In this document: positions 32,635 to 41,755 of the stretch, in pieces | Layout of the letters: each line of letters opens with the position of its first letter | Numbering within the stretch: the stretch's first letter is position 1 | Assembly: GCA_949825025.1 (NCBI GenBank) | Contig: OX463788.1 | Location: forward strand, 32,366,878 to 32,430,877 | DNA length: 64,000 nt | DNA from: Siphlonurus alternatus | Lineage: Eukaryota > Arthropoda > Insecta > Ephemeroptera > Siphlonuridae | Direction of reading: 5' to 3' | Notes under the pieces: model-generated | What the model was told of the DNA's origin: nothing | Seen by the model: the letters and a program-made list of their open reading frames with translations, nothing else | The model's database searches: none | Made by a program: the position numbers and the translations under genes

Positions 32635-35459
32635 TCTCAAACTCACCACTAAGGCTAAATATTCTCTTATGGAATGTGGAAGGCCTGAAAAAGCTAATAC
32701 CTTTAATCTCAGACAATATTCTTGAGAACCGAGATATTATTGTATTCACAGAGACCTTCTTACTTGAATCACTTGACATAAATGGCTACTACTCCTTCCA
32801 CAACCTTGCTTTCAAATGGCAGAGAGGGAGACCGTTTGGAGGCATCTCATGCTTCATAAACCCAAAACATGGTCCAATTTTAAATTTCTTAAAACTTAAA
32901 GATTTTATCATCATCAAAACTAAATTTTTTACAGTCATTGCCATGTACCTTAATCCATATTTTACAGTTCTCGAACTAATGGAGGTAGTACTATATGCAA
33001 TAAGCCTCACAGAAAATGATGCTAATGTAATTTTCACGGGCGATTTTAACTGTAGAATTGATCTTTCAAATGTCCCGAAACATCTACGAAACAAGACAGA
33101 TATTCTATTAGACATTTTAAATTCAAATGGCTACTTACTTTCTAATAGCCCCCTAGAAAAAACTTTTGTAAACGCAAATGGTTCAAGTACAATCGACCTG
33201 CTTTTTTATAAACCTAAAAATTTTATATTAATAAAACATGTCATTATTTCTGAGACAAACTCGTCACTGTTAAAGAGTCATCTACCCGGTGAAATTATTT
33301 TAAAATTTACCCCTAGCAATCCTCCCAATAAAAAACTTTTTTACAGATCAAATTATTCAAACAAAATTGATATTAGAAATTATAATGACCAAATTTATAC
33401 TTATGGTGATACCATAATTACTCATATCAATAATAAAGATGTAAATAGTCTAAATACTTTAATTACTAATGTCATTCTACATTCTACTATTGCAAAGAAA
33501 AATAATAAAAGAGTATCTAAACCCTGGTTTAATAGCGAATGTTATCTATCAAGGCAAGATCTTCTATCAAAATTTCATGCCAGCAAATTATATTTATTCA
33601 AAAACCCAAATTTGCATGAGCAATTTATTCAGGCAAGAAGCTGTTATAAGGCTTTATTGAAGCAGAAAGAATTAGAATTTAAAATTAAATCGGAAGATAA
33701 AATGATTAAAGACGCAGAGCTAGAACCATACACATATCTTAGGAAAGATAGACCACCAACTAAGTCATGCCCAATTAACATAGACAAATGGGAAAACCAT
33801 TTTACAAATATCTTAAATACAAATAAATTACAATCCGACCAAACTCTCAATCTTTTATCATTAACAAGAGACTATAATTGTAACTCAAATTATATTCCTC
33901 TTAATGAATTTGAAGTCTATAATTGTATGCAAAGCCTAAAAAACAATAAAGCTTCGGGCCCAGATTTTATTACGAATGAACATTTGAAGCTAGTAAGCAA
34001 GTCGTTAACCCCAACAATCACCAATATGTTTAACCTCTGTATTGAAACGGCTACAATTCCGGAATTGTGGCGGATCGCCTACCTAATGGTATTATACAAA
34101 GGGAAGGGTAACATTATGTCACCCGACTCATACAGAGGTATTATCCATGGTGATACCATGTACAAACTCTTCTCGAGATTAATTGCAAACAGGCTTTTTG
34201 ATTCCACCCACTATCTTATTCCAAAAGAGCAATACGGCTTTATGCCAGGACGTTCCACAATACAAGCTGTATCCACAGTATATAATCAAATTAAACTAGC
34301 ATTGGAGAAGCCAAAGGGTCATTTATATATTGCTTTTGTAGACTTCAGAAAAGCTTTTGATTCGGTCAATAGGAATTTGCTCATTGAAAAGCTGAAGTCA
34401 TTTAAAGTAATTCCTTCTGAAATTTTGAATATCTTAGCTGTTATTCTAAATATCAATTATGTATGTGTTCAAGATCGCTTATCATGTTCTAGTAATATTA
34501 TTCAATCTAACGGAGTTTTGCAAGGAGACCCGAGCAGCTCTCTTCTTTTCAATCTTTTTACTGCAGATATAACTGAGATTACAAAAGATATAAACTGTGA
34601 AAATGAAAATGATCAAGTCGTACTAAATTTATATGCAGATGATCTTGCTATTATTTCAAAGAGCAAAGTGAAGCTACAAAAAGCGCTAAATAATCTATCC
34701 ATCTGGGCCAAAACAAATGGTCTAGAAATTAACACAGAGAAAACCAAGGTTGTTAAGTTTAGAAGAGGCGGACCGTTATGCAAAAACGATGAAATTTATT
34801 GTGACGGTCAAAAGATTGAATTTCTAAATTCATTTAAATATCTTGGCATAATACTTCAAATGACAGGGCTTTCTTTTTCTAAACATATAACAGAAAGATG
34901 TAAGAACGCTATCACTGTTATGTACACTATCTCAGGGCTGTCTGGTCTATCCGTCAAAACAGGGCTCAAACTATTCAATTTAAAAGTCGCCCCTGTGGCT
35001 ACTTATGGTATTGAAATTGTATGGCCTCATTTATCTGTATCCGATTTTGATAAATTAGAATCAGTAAAAGCCATGTTTGTTAAAAGATTACTGTGTCTGT
35101 CAAAATTTACCGAAACTAGACTGGCCTATAAACTGATAGATTCCAATTATTTTATTACAGAAATCAAAGAAATGTTTAAACTTCCAACGACAGATCAATA
35201 TTCCAATTTTATAGCTGTCAGGTCGAATCAAAAAGCTCAGGATATTAATCCTGAGTTTTACAGCACTGATGCTATGACATGTAAATATTGGTGTCTGCCC
35301 CAATTGGATAGATCCAATGTTAGAAATGTTTTAACTCGCCAGGCTGTTCACGGCTTCCACTATCTAATTTGTAAATCTTCTGGTTATCATAAAGCTGAAC
35401 AATCTTCCCACGAGAAAATAAGAGTGAAAGCTCACAACAAATTCACTCGCACATATTGA
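32628..35459 (+). CDS. LINE ORF2: endonuclease and reverse transcriptase
   Basis: About 943 codons as read. The APE-type endonuclease domain spans residues about 9-220 (LLWNVEGL, FTETFL, FTGDFNCRID, STIDLLFY; the usual SDH motif reads KSHLPG). The reverse transcriptase spans about 430-760: NKASGPDFI, YRGIIHGDTMYKLFS, EQYGFMPGRST, FVDFRKAFDSVN, NGVLQGDPSSSLLFNLF, LYADDLAI (catalytic YADD), GLEINTEKTKV, FKYLGIIL. No RNase H is seen. There is no ATG before the endonuclease; the frame is open upstream and overlaps ORF1's end (stop 32632-32634) in the -1 frame, so initiation is unusual. Codons after 35406 belong to the inserted element at 35407; the real C-terminus resumes at 38662 and 39897. Confidence 0.9.
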   Translation: MVVSNSPLRLNILLWNVEGLKKLIPLISDNILENRDIIVFTETFLLESLDINGYYSFHNLAFKWQRGRPFGGISCFINPKHGPILNFLKLKDFIIIKTKFFTVIAMYLNPYFTVLELMEVVLYAISLTENDANVIFTGDFNCRIDLSNVPKHLRNKTDILLDILNSNGYLLSNSPLEKTFVNANGSSTIDLLFYKPKNFILIKHVIISETNSSLLKSHLPGEIILKFTPSNPPNKKLFYRSNYSNKIDIRNYNDQIYTYGDTIITHINNKDVNSLNTLITNVILHSTIAKKNNKRVSKPWFNSECYLSRQDLLSKFHASKLYLFKNPNLHEQFIQARSCYKALLKQKELEFKIKSEDKMIKDAELEPYTYLRKDRPPTKSCPINIDKWENHFTNILNTNKLQSDQTLNLLSLTRDYNCNSNYIPLNEFEVYNCMQSLKNNKASGPDFITNEHLKLVSKSLTPTITNMFNLCIETATIPELWRIAYLMVLYKGKGNIMSPDSYRGIIHGDTMYKLFSRLIANRLFDSTHYLIPKEQYGFMPGRSTIQAVSTVYNQIKLALEKPKGHLYIAFVDFRKAFDSVNRNLLIEKLKSFKVIPSEILNILAVILNINYVCVQDRLSCSSNIIQSNGVLQGDPSSSLLFNLFTADITEITKDINCENENDQVVLNLYADDLAIISKSKVKLQKALNNLSIWAKTNGLEINTEKTKVVKFRRGGPLCKNDEIYCDGQKIEFLNSFKYLGIILQMTGLSFSKHITERCKNAITVMYTISGLSGLSVKTGLKLFNLKVAPVATYGIEIVWPHLSVSDFDKLESVKAMFVKRLLCLSKFTETRLAYKLIDSNYFITEIKEMFKLPTTDQYSNFIAVRSNQKAQDINPEFYSTDAMTCKYWCLPQLDRSNVRNVLTRQAVHGFHYLICKSSGYHKAEQSSHEKIRVKAHNKFTRTY

Positions 35460-35925
35460 CTCCAATTAACCTAAATTTCGCCCCTTTTTGGAGTCAATAT
35501 GCGCGAGCGAATTAACGTGTATTGATGCACTTTGGCGATGTTTGGTACTTTATATTGACGCATTTTCACGTATATTGATGAATATTGACGAGTATTGACG
35601 TGAATGCCTGCCGAAATACTTCGCTCGACTTCACGCACTTTCAGGTATATTGGCTCGCGCATATTGACTCCAATTCACCTAAATTTCGCCCCTTTTTAGA
35701 GTCAATATGCGCAAGTGAATTAACGTGTATTGATGCACTTTGGCGATGTTTGGTACTTTATATTGACGCATTTTCACGTATTTTGATTAGTATTGACGTA
35801 AATGCCTGCCGAAATACTTCGCTCGACTTCATGCACTTTCAGGTATATTGGCTCGCGCATATTGACTCCAATTCACCTAAATTTCGCCCCTTTTCTGAGT
35901 CAATATGCGCGAGTGAATTTGATAT
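35444..35925. repeat. Tandem repeat, about 200-bp unit, 2.4 copies
   Basis: TATTGACTCCAATTMACCTA and the following TTTCGCCCCTTTT recur at about 35453, 35664 and 35865, with TATATTGACGCATTTTCACG and GCCGAAATACTTCGCTCGAC between them. It lies within the foldback element. Confidence 0.85.
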
Positions 35926-36049
35926 CATATATTGGCACATTTTCATGTAATTTGATTAATATTAACAAATATTGACGTAAATGCCTGCCACCAAAATACT
36001 TCGCTCGAATTCACACACTTTCAGGTATACTGGCTCGCACATTTTGACG

Positions 36050-36440
36050 CCTTTTCATGAACTTTCACACTTTCATTGATTAATTTTTTTCCTAAAGTCC
36101 ATTCATTCAAATTCACTCATTTTGACGCTTTTTCAGGAACTTTCACGCTTTTATCAACCATAATTTTTTTACAAAGTCCAGTCATTCAAATTCACTCATT
36201 TTGACGCTTTTTCACGAACTTTCACGCTTTTATCAACCATAATTTTTTACAATGTCCAGTCATTCAAATTCACTCATTTTGACGCTTTTTCATGAACTTT
36301 CACACTTTTATCAACCATTATTTTTTACAAAGTTCAGTCCTTCAAATTCACTCATTTTGACGCTTTTTCATGAACTTTCACGCTTTTATCAACCATATTA
36401 TTTTACAAATTCCAGTCATTCAAATTTAATATTTTTCAAA
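36050..36440. repeat. Tandem repeat, about 78-bp unit (left arm)
   Basis: About five copies of TCATTCAAATTCACTCATTT, then TGACGCTTTTTCATGAACTT and TTATCAACCAT. The complement resembles the unit repeated at 37700-38220. Confidence 0.85.
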
Positions 36441-37699
36441 CCTTTTCACGAAATTTCATACATTTAACAAGTAATTTTTTCACAAAGTCTATACATGCAA
36501 AATTCATTCATTCCCACGAATTTTCACACCATCATTTACCAAATTTTTACACATGGTCTCATGCATTTTTCGTCGCAGGCTAGCTCACCAAACCATTGGA
36601 AGTGAATGCAGTCCCATGGCCTCAGACCCCATGGATACCTGAAATGTACGAAAAATCCACAAAGAAACGCGCGCAAATTTTTACGTACAGTAATAAAGAT
36701 TGTTCTCATTTGTCAAACATCGAAAACAAAATAAAAACAATAATTTTTACAAACAGAAATATAGGCCGGTATACATGCAGATATACAGCTAGTATAAAAT
36801 GAGAGGCTTTTATAAAAAAAAAACTTACTATATAGGCTGACTATAATATATAGCAGTATAAGGTTTTCACTACTTTCCATAATTAATGATTCCTTTGAAT
36901 AATTTAACTATTAAAGGAATTATTTTTATACTTCGTCATAATTAAATAAATTAATAAGAACTGTTTTTACTTATCTGATAGAACTTCTCGTCGTGGCTTA
37001 ATCTTCGATATTTTATGCGACTCCAATTAAATCTGACATTTTGAAAACTCGACCGGCAAAAATGCAACATTAAATTTTCTCTTTTTACATCATAAAAAGT
37101 GCGAAAAAATGGCAAATATTAACACTGGACAAACGAATGGTAACCTAACTTCATTGTAATTAACTATTTAATGTTCAGGAATAAGTAAAACTTCACTTAA
37201 ACACCTCATAAATCACCATACACACACGAGGAGCTTTCTATAACCTCTCTGCGTCAGCCATCTTGTGTTACTACCAACCGCCAAGTCACATGACTTCCGG
37301 TCATGTGACCAGATTTGTAGAACATTTTTTTCATGAAGTCCCCTCATGCATATTCACGCATTTTCACACTTTTCCACGCACTTTCACCCATTTGTCGACC
37401 AACATTTTTCATTAAGTCCCTTCATGCATATCCACGCATTTTCACACTTTTTCACGCACTTTCACCCATTTGTTGACCTTTTTTTTTTAATAAAGACCAC
37501 TTATGTATTTTCACGCATTTTCACACATTTTTACGCACTTCGACCATTTGTCGACTAATTTTTTTCCTAAGTCCCCTCACATGAATAAAATTTTTTCACG
37601 CCTTGTTCCATGACGTCACTTGCTGGTCATGGGACGTCAAATTTCCTACTGAGAGATGCTGAAAATATGTTAAAATACATTAATATGCACTAAAGGATG

Positions 37700-38220
37700 T
37701 TGTTAAAAAAAATTGTCGAACAAATAGTTCAAAGTGCGTGAAAATGTGTGAAAATGTGTGAAAATGCGTGAAAAAACATTAGGGGTCTTTACTAAAAAAA
37801 AAAAATGGTCAACAAATGGGTGAAAGTGCGTCAAAATATGTCAAAATGTGTCAATTTGCATGAGGGGACTTTATAAAAAAAAAGGTCAGCAAATTGGTGA
37901 AAATGCGTCAAAATATGTCAAAATGTGTCAATTTGCATGAGGGGACTTTATAAAAAAAAATGGTCAACAAATTGGTGAAAATGCGTCAAAATATGTCAAA
38001 ATGTGCCAATTTGCATGAGGGGACTTTATGAAAAATAATGGTCAGCAAATTGGTGAAAATGCGTCAAAATATGTCAAAATGTGTCAATTTGCATGAGGGG
38101 ACTTTATGAAAAAAAATGGTCAACAAATTGGTGAAAATGCGTCAAAATATGTCAAAATGTGCCAATTTGCATGAGGGGACTTTCTGAAAAAAAATGGTCA
38201 GCAAATTGGTGAATGTGCAT
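37700..38220. repeat. 78-bp tandem repeat (right arm, opposite sense)
   Basis: About six copies of GTGAAAATGCGTCAAAATAT, TGTCAAAATGTGTCAATTTG and CATGAGGGGACTTTATGAAA. The copies differ by few bases, so amplification is recent. Confidence 0.88.
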
Positions 38221-38661
38221 GAAAAAGTTTCAAAGTGAGTGAACGTACTTTGCATCAAACTGGCTGAAAGTGCGTCAGTATACATGAACTGACTTTATAA
38301 AAAATGTTGGATCATAATTGGATGAAACTGCGTGAAAATTCATGAAAATGGGCGAGTGGAATCAACTCAATTTGCATCAATAGAGGTGAAGTTGATACTA
38401 AATTAAAAATACGTCAATTTATGTGAAAATGCGTGGAGTTGCTCTAGTCAACTATGTGAATATTAATCAGTATATGTCAATATGGATGGGCGAAATTGCT
38501 TGAAATACACTTATTTTGTTAAATTATTAAAAATTTGTTAAAATGCGTGAATGACGCATCAATCTGCATGAGAGAGTCGTCAATCGGCTTCAACATGTGG
38601 GAAAATGTGTGAATTTTTCACTCGTATTTACAATTTATTCGCATTTATTTTCTCGTGGGTT

Positions 38662-38695
38662 GTGTATGTAAATTATGTAATGAATATTGTAGCCA
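38662..38695 (+). CDS. LINE ORF2 C-terminal zinc-finger fragment
   Basis: Between the two nested elements, the ORF2 frame encodes VCKLCNEYC (start of a CxxC cluster), in phase with the codon split at 35406. The matching His/Cys half lies at 39897-39966. Confidence 0.75.
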
Positions 38696-39894
38696 CCCAG
38701 TGACCACATGGACATCCCGGGGACCTTGCGAACATCCCCGCAAGATCCCCCAACATCCCTGAACGTTTTACGTGCTAGTTTTCGAAACCCTTTAACTTTA
38801 AACATGTTTTCCATGTTCTAAAAATGGTTTTAGCTACACTTCGAAAATAAATTTCTGAGTTTTTTATTATTTTTATGAAAGTCTCTCAGAACATCCCCTG
38901 GGGATGCAACACGGCTGTCCCTTGAACATCCCCGGGGGACTTTGAAAAGACCCTTTATTCAATGTTTTCATTAAAATCATAATATGTGCTGTTCAATATT
39001 ATGTACTGATTTTAAAAATATACAAATATAATTAATATTATTTAAAGTATTATATTAAAATATTAATATTTAAAATACGACGGGAAATTTTACTTAATAT
39101 TAAAGTGCGTAATTTGCCCTGAAAAATAATTTTTTTTAATAAAATATCCTCGTAGAAAAAAATATATATGAAAAATAAACAAGGTCCCATCAAAGTCCCC
39201 CGGGGATTTTAGAGGGACCCTTGAACGTCCCACAAATGTCCTCGGAGGGACCTTTAAAAAATTCTAAAAAATTAAAAATATTTTTTTTTTAATGTCGAAG
39301 TTTGTTTACAATTAGAGATGCATTTGAGCGTTGCAATTTGTAATTAATTAATGTATAAACATGTTTTTATTAAAATTATAAAATTTTATTTTAATTTATT
39401 TTTAAAAAATTTAAATCTCAATATATTTAATGTTGTATTAAATAATAACAATCTCCCAATGTACCAGTTTGCTTAAAAAAATTAAAAACGCAACTTCGCT
39501 CGTAATATAAAAATATTATACAACACCCAAAACTTTACAATTTATATACCCAAATAAACCACACAATAGTAACGAAGAGCAATATCCAAGTTGTCTACGA
39601 CGTCGTCTATCAACCAAAAGGTCCGAGTTCGATTCCCGATGGACCCAAATTTTTTATTTGATAATTTTGTAGTCCTCATTCTAAAAGACCCTAAACTTCT
39701 TTAATATAAATTTCAAGATGAATTAATATATAATTGGCAAGTGAAAATTAGGGAACATCCCCGAGGGATGTCCACAGGACGTCCGCAGGGACGTCCTTTT
39801 TTGATGGACATGGGGGATGTCCTTGGGGACGTCCAATGGGGACCTTAGAGGGATGTCCCCGGGGCGTCCCGGGGACGTCCATGTGGTCACTGGG
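38696..39894. mobile_element. 1.2-kb TIR element with 2-bp duplication CA
   Basis: The ends are CCCAGTGACCACATGGAC and its complement (GTCCATGTGGTCACTGGG). CA lies at 38694-38695 and 39895-39896. The subterminal DNA is crowded with CCCCGGGGA/GGGGACGTCC variants in both orientations. A tRNA T-arm-like segment sits at 39625-39652. There is no coding capacity. It interrupts LINE ORF2 within a zinc-finger coding segment. Confidence 0.85.
39590..39652 (+). other. tRNA-like T arm (B box)
   Basis: GGTCCGAGTTCGATTCCCGA followed by TGGACC folds as a T arm with a consensus B box (GTTCGATTCC). The upstream D- and anticodon-arm equivalents are weak. A tRNA-derived remnant inside a TIR element. Confidence 0.5.
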
Positions 39895-39896
39895 CA

Positions 39897-39966
39897 ATAT
39901 CATTTAAATATCTGTAAATCTAGAATTAAGTCTATTAGCGATTATGCCAGGGGAGATTTCATATAG
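39897..39966 (+). CDS. LINE ORF2 final codons and stop
   Basis: Read in the ORF2 frame after removal of one CA duplication, this encodes YHLNIC (the His/Cys half of the finger) and ends DYARGDFI-stop (TAG 39964-39966). The 3' untranslated region follows to about 40285. Confidence 0.75.
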
Positions 39967-40851
39967 TCTATAGATTTTGAATAGCAATGAAGCAATAAGT
40001 TTTTTTTATTCTATCTATTTTCTATGTCATATTTTGTCTTATATATATGTGATTATATATATGATATATTATTATTATGATGTAACAGGCTGTTAGTATC
40101 ATCTGTTATTTTATTTTATATTGTTTTATTATCATTTTCTATTGTTCTATTATTCTGTAACTATTATATATGTTTTGTATGTATGTTTTATGTGTTCTAT
40201 TGTAATGTTTTTCTATAATGTATGTTTCTAGTGCTGTTAATATGTACACTTTCTGTGTTTAATAAAAGACTAATAATAATATAATTATGTTACTCGTGTT
40301 GTTTGCATGAAGATTCCCCCTGCAAATACTTTATAATCATAAATCACAGCATATATTATTATATTAACAAATTATATATATGATATAAAAAACATATAAA
40401 TTATATAAATTCTTATTTTTGAGCTACAATTATAGTGAATGTTTTTTATTAATTTAAATATATAATATATACATTTGACCAAAATGTGTCAATTGTGGCG
40501 CTGTGCATTGACCGGTTCTCGTTAGATCACCGAAGTCAGGCTACGTCGAGCGTGGTTAGTACTTGGATGGGTGACCGTTTCAAATAAAAAATACGCTGCT
40601 CCCTCCCTGGGGTGAATTCATCTCGCTTTCCACCCAGTGCAGTGGTGCACTTGTGTGTGGTTCCCCAGGCTTAATTTGGACATCGCTTTGGTCCATTGAG
40701 AAAAAGTAGAGGTGTCCGTCCTGACTGAGGTTTTCCACGGTTCCCTCAGTCTCACCTCAGCGAATGCTGGGACGCGTAAGCATGCCAGGCCGTGGCCACT
40801 ATCCGTTCCCTACCTTATTATCCCTACCCAGTACCCCGCCGCGAGCTATAA

Positions 40852-41561
40852 CCCAGCTAACACGCAGAAGCTGGCCAAGACCTGGCCAGATTCTGGCATG
40901 CCAGATTGGCAGACGCTTGGTCAGCCATTCATGGGCCATTTAATTTATGGCAAGCTGGGCTTAAAACGGCCAGAGGTTTTTGCCGTTCTTGGGCCAGGCT
41001 TGGCGGGCCAGGGTCATTGCATTTCACCTTTATTTCAGTAAAATTTGCTTCCCTCCCTTTTTTTTTGTATTTATTTATTATTTTCTACGCATTTGGGTCC
41101 CAAAAAAAAACAAAAAAAAATGTAAAAAATTTGGATGGGGAGAGAATCGAACTCGGCACCTTTGGATCCGCAGCTGAAGGTCCTTACCGCTAGGACACTG
41201 CCTTTCTTAGAAGAGAATGTTAAATTTAGGTTTATAAACTTTACATTTGGAATACTTAACAAAAATATTTTTATTCCGACCTAAGTTTTTAGCTACATTT
41301 ATTTTTTAAACGTTAATAATTATGTAACAACGATATGTTAATTACTTATTATTTATTATGTGAATATGTTATTGAAAATATTCTAAGTCCCTGTTACGGC
41401 TTGTGGTTTGAAGCCCCAGTCCGGCCCAGGTCTGGCAAGCCATTTACGGCTGACAGTAAGACGGCCAATGAATGGCCCGCTTCTGGTAGGCCATAGCCAG
41501 AAGCTCGCCAAGACGGCCACCAGAGGGCCAGCTCTGGCCCGGCCTGTTCGTGCTAGCTGGG
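40852..41561. mobile_element. 710-bp TIR element in SINE, 2-bp duplication AA
   Basis: The ends are CCCAGCTAACACG and CGTGCTAGCTGGG. AA lies at 40850-40851 and 41562-41563. The empty site GCGAGCTGGAAGCTCTT at about 17609 shows the precise boundary. Subterminal repeats are variants of CTGGCCAAGA/TCTGGCC. On the minus strand it contains a tRNA-like segment (41128-41205). Confidence 0.85.
41128..41205 (-). other. tRNA-like sequence inside TIR element
   Basis: On the minus strand GTCCTAGCGGTAAGGAC forms a perfect D-arm stem and GCCGAGTTCGATTCTCTCC a T arm with B box. The anticodon stem is imperfect, so a functional tRNA is unlikely. Confidence 0.6.
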
Positions 41562-41644
41562 AAGCTCTTAGGGGTGTATCCTTGTAAAAAAAAAAAATAT
41601 ATATATATCAACCATGCAACCAACCAACTATATATATAATATAT

Positions 41645-41678
<34 letters not shown>

Positions 41679-41755
41679 ATATTGTATGTGCATAATATAT
41701 GATATATCGATCATTATAACACACACGCATTAATATTAATTAATTGATGCAGCAC

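Larger units (their letters stand above)
35407..38659. mobile_element. 3.25-kb foldback-like TIR element with 2-bp duplication TT
   Basis: The ends are a perfect 15-bp inverted repeat CCCACGAGAAAATAA. TT is duplicated at 35405-35406 and 38660-38661. The interior is mostly short tandem repeats. A 200-205-bp unit fills 35444-35925 and a 77-79-bp unit fills 36100-36440. A related unit in the opposite orientation fills 37700-38220, giving long imperfect repeat arms like those of foldback transposons. No transposase; open frames inside are repeat artefacts. It interrupts LINE ORF2. Confidence 0.85.
30850..40285 (+). mobile_element. Full-length macro-domain LINE, copy 1 (two nested insertions)
   Basis: This is a non-LTR retrotransposon with a 5' region 30850-31167, an intact ORF1 (31168-32634), an overlapping ORF2 (32628 on), a 3' region ending TTTAATAAAAGACTAATAAT and a short TAA-repeat tail near 40285. 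The region before ORF1 is shared with copy 2. Two TIR elements (35407-38659 and 38696-39894) sit near the 3' end of ORF2; removing each with one 2-bp duplication restores the frame to a stop at 39964-39966. The clade could not be assigned by eye. Apart from those insertions both ORFs are open, so it was active recently. Confidence 0.88.
40490..41597 (+). mobile_element. 5S-rRNA-derived SINE (SINE3-like), interrupted
   Basis: 40495-40592 retains the 5S internal promoter: TCGTTAGATCACCGAAGTCA, CTACGTCGAGCGTGGTTAG and TACTTGGATGGGTGACCG. It is followed by an unrelated body (CCCAGTGCAGTGGTGCACTT; CAGTCTCACCTCAGCGAATG) and the 3' end GCGAGCT...AAGCTCTTAGGGGTGTATCC plus an A-run. It is too diverged after the C-box to be a 5S gene. 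It is interrupted at 40852-41561; 3' fragments of the family occur at 17565-17674 and 27678-27712. Confidence 0.85.

Noticed and set aside
35585..35950. Open frame in the 200-bp repeats
   Set aside because: The frame repeats with the satellite unit (its peptide is duplicated); it arises from the repeat and not from selection.
37700..38220. Regular repeats considered as a CRISPR array
   Set aside because: The units are directly adjacent 78-bp tandem repeats without unique spacers, in an animal genome inside a transposon.
40495..40592. 5S rRNA gene
   Set aside because: Only the internal region is preserved; both ends diverge and it continues into a SINE body with an A-tail.
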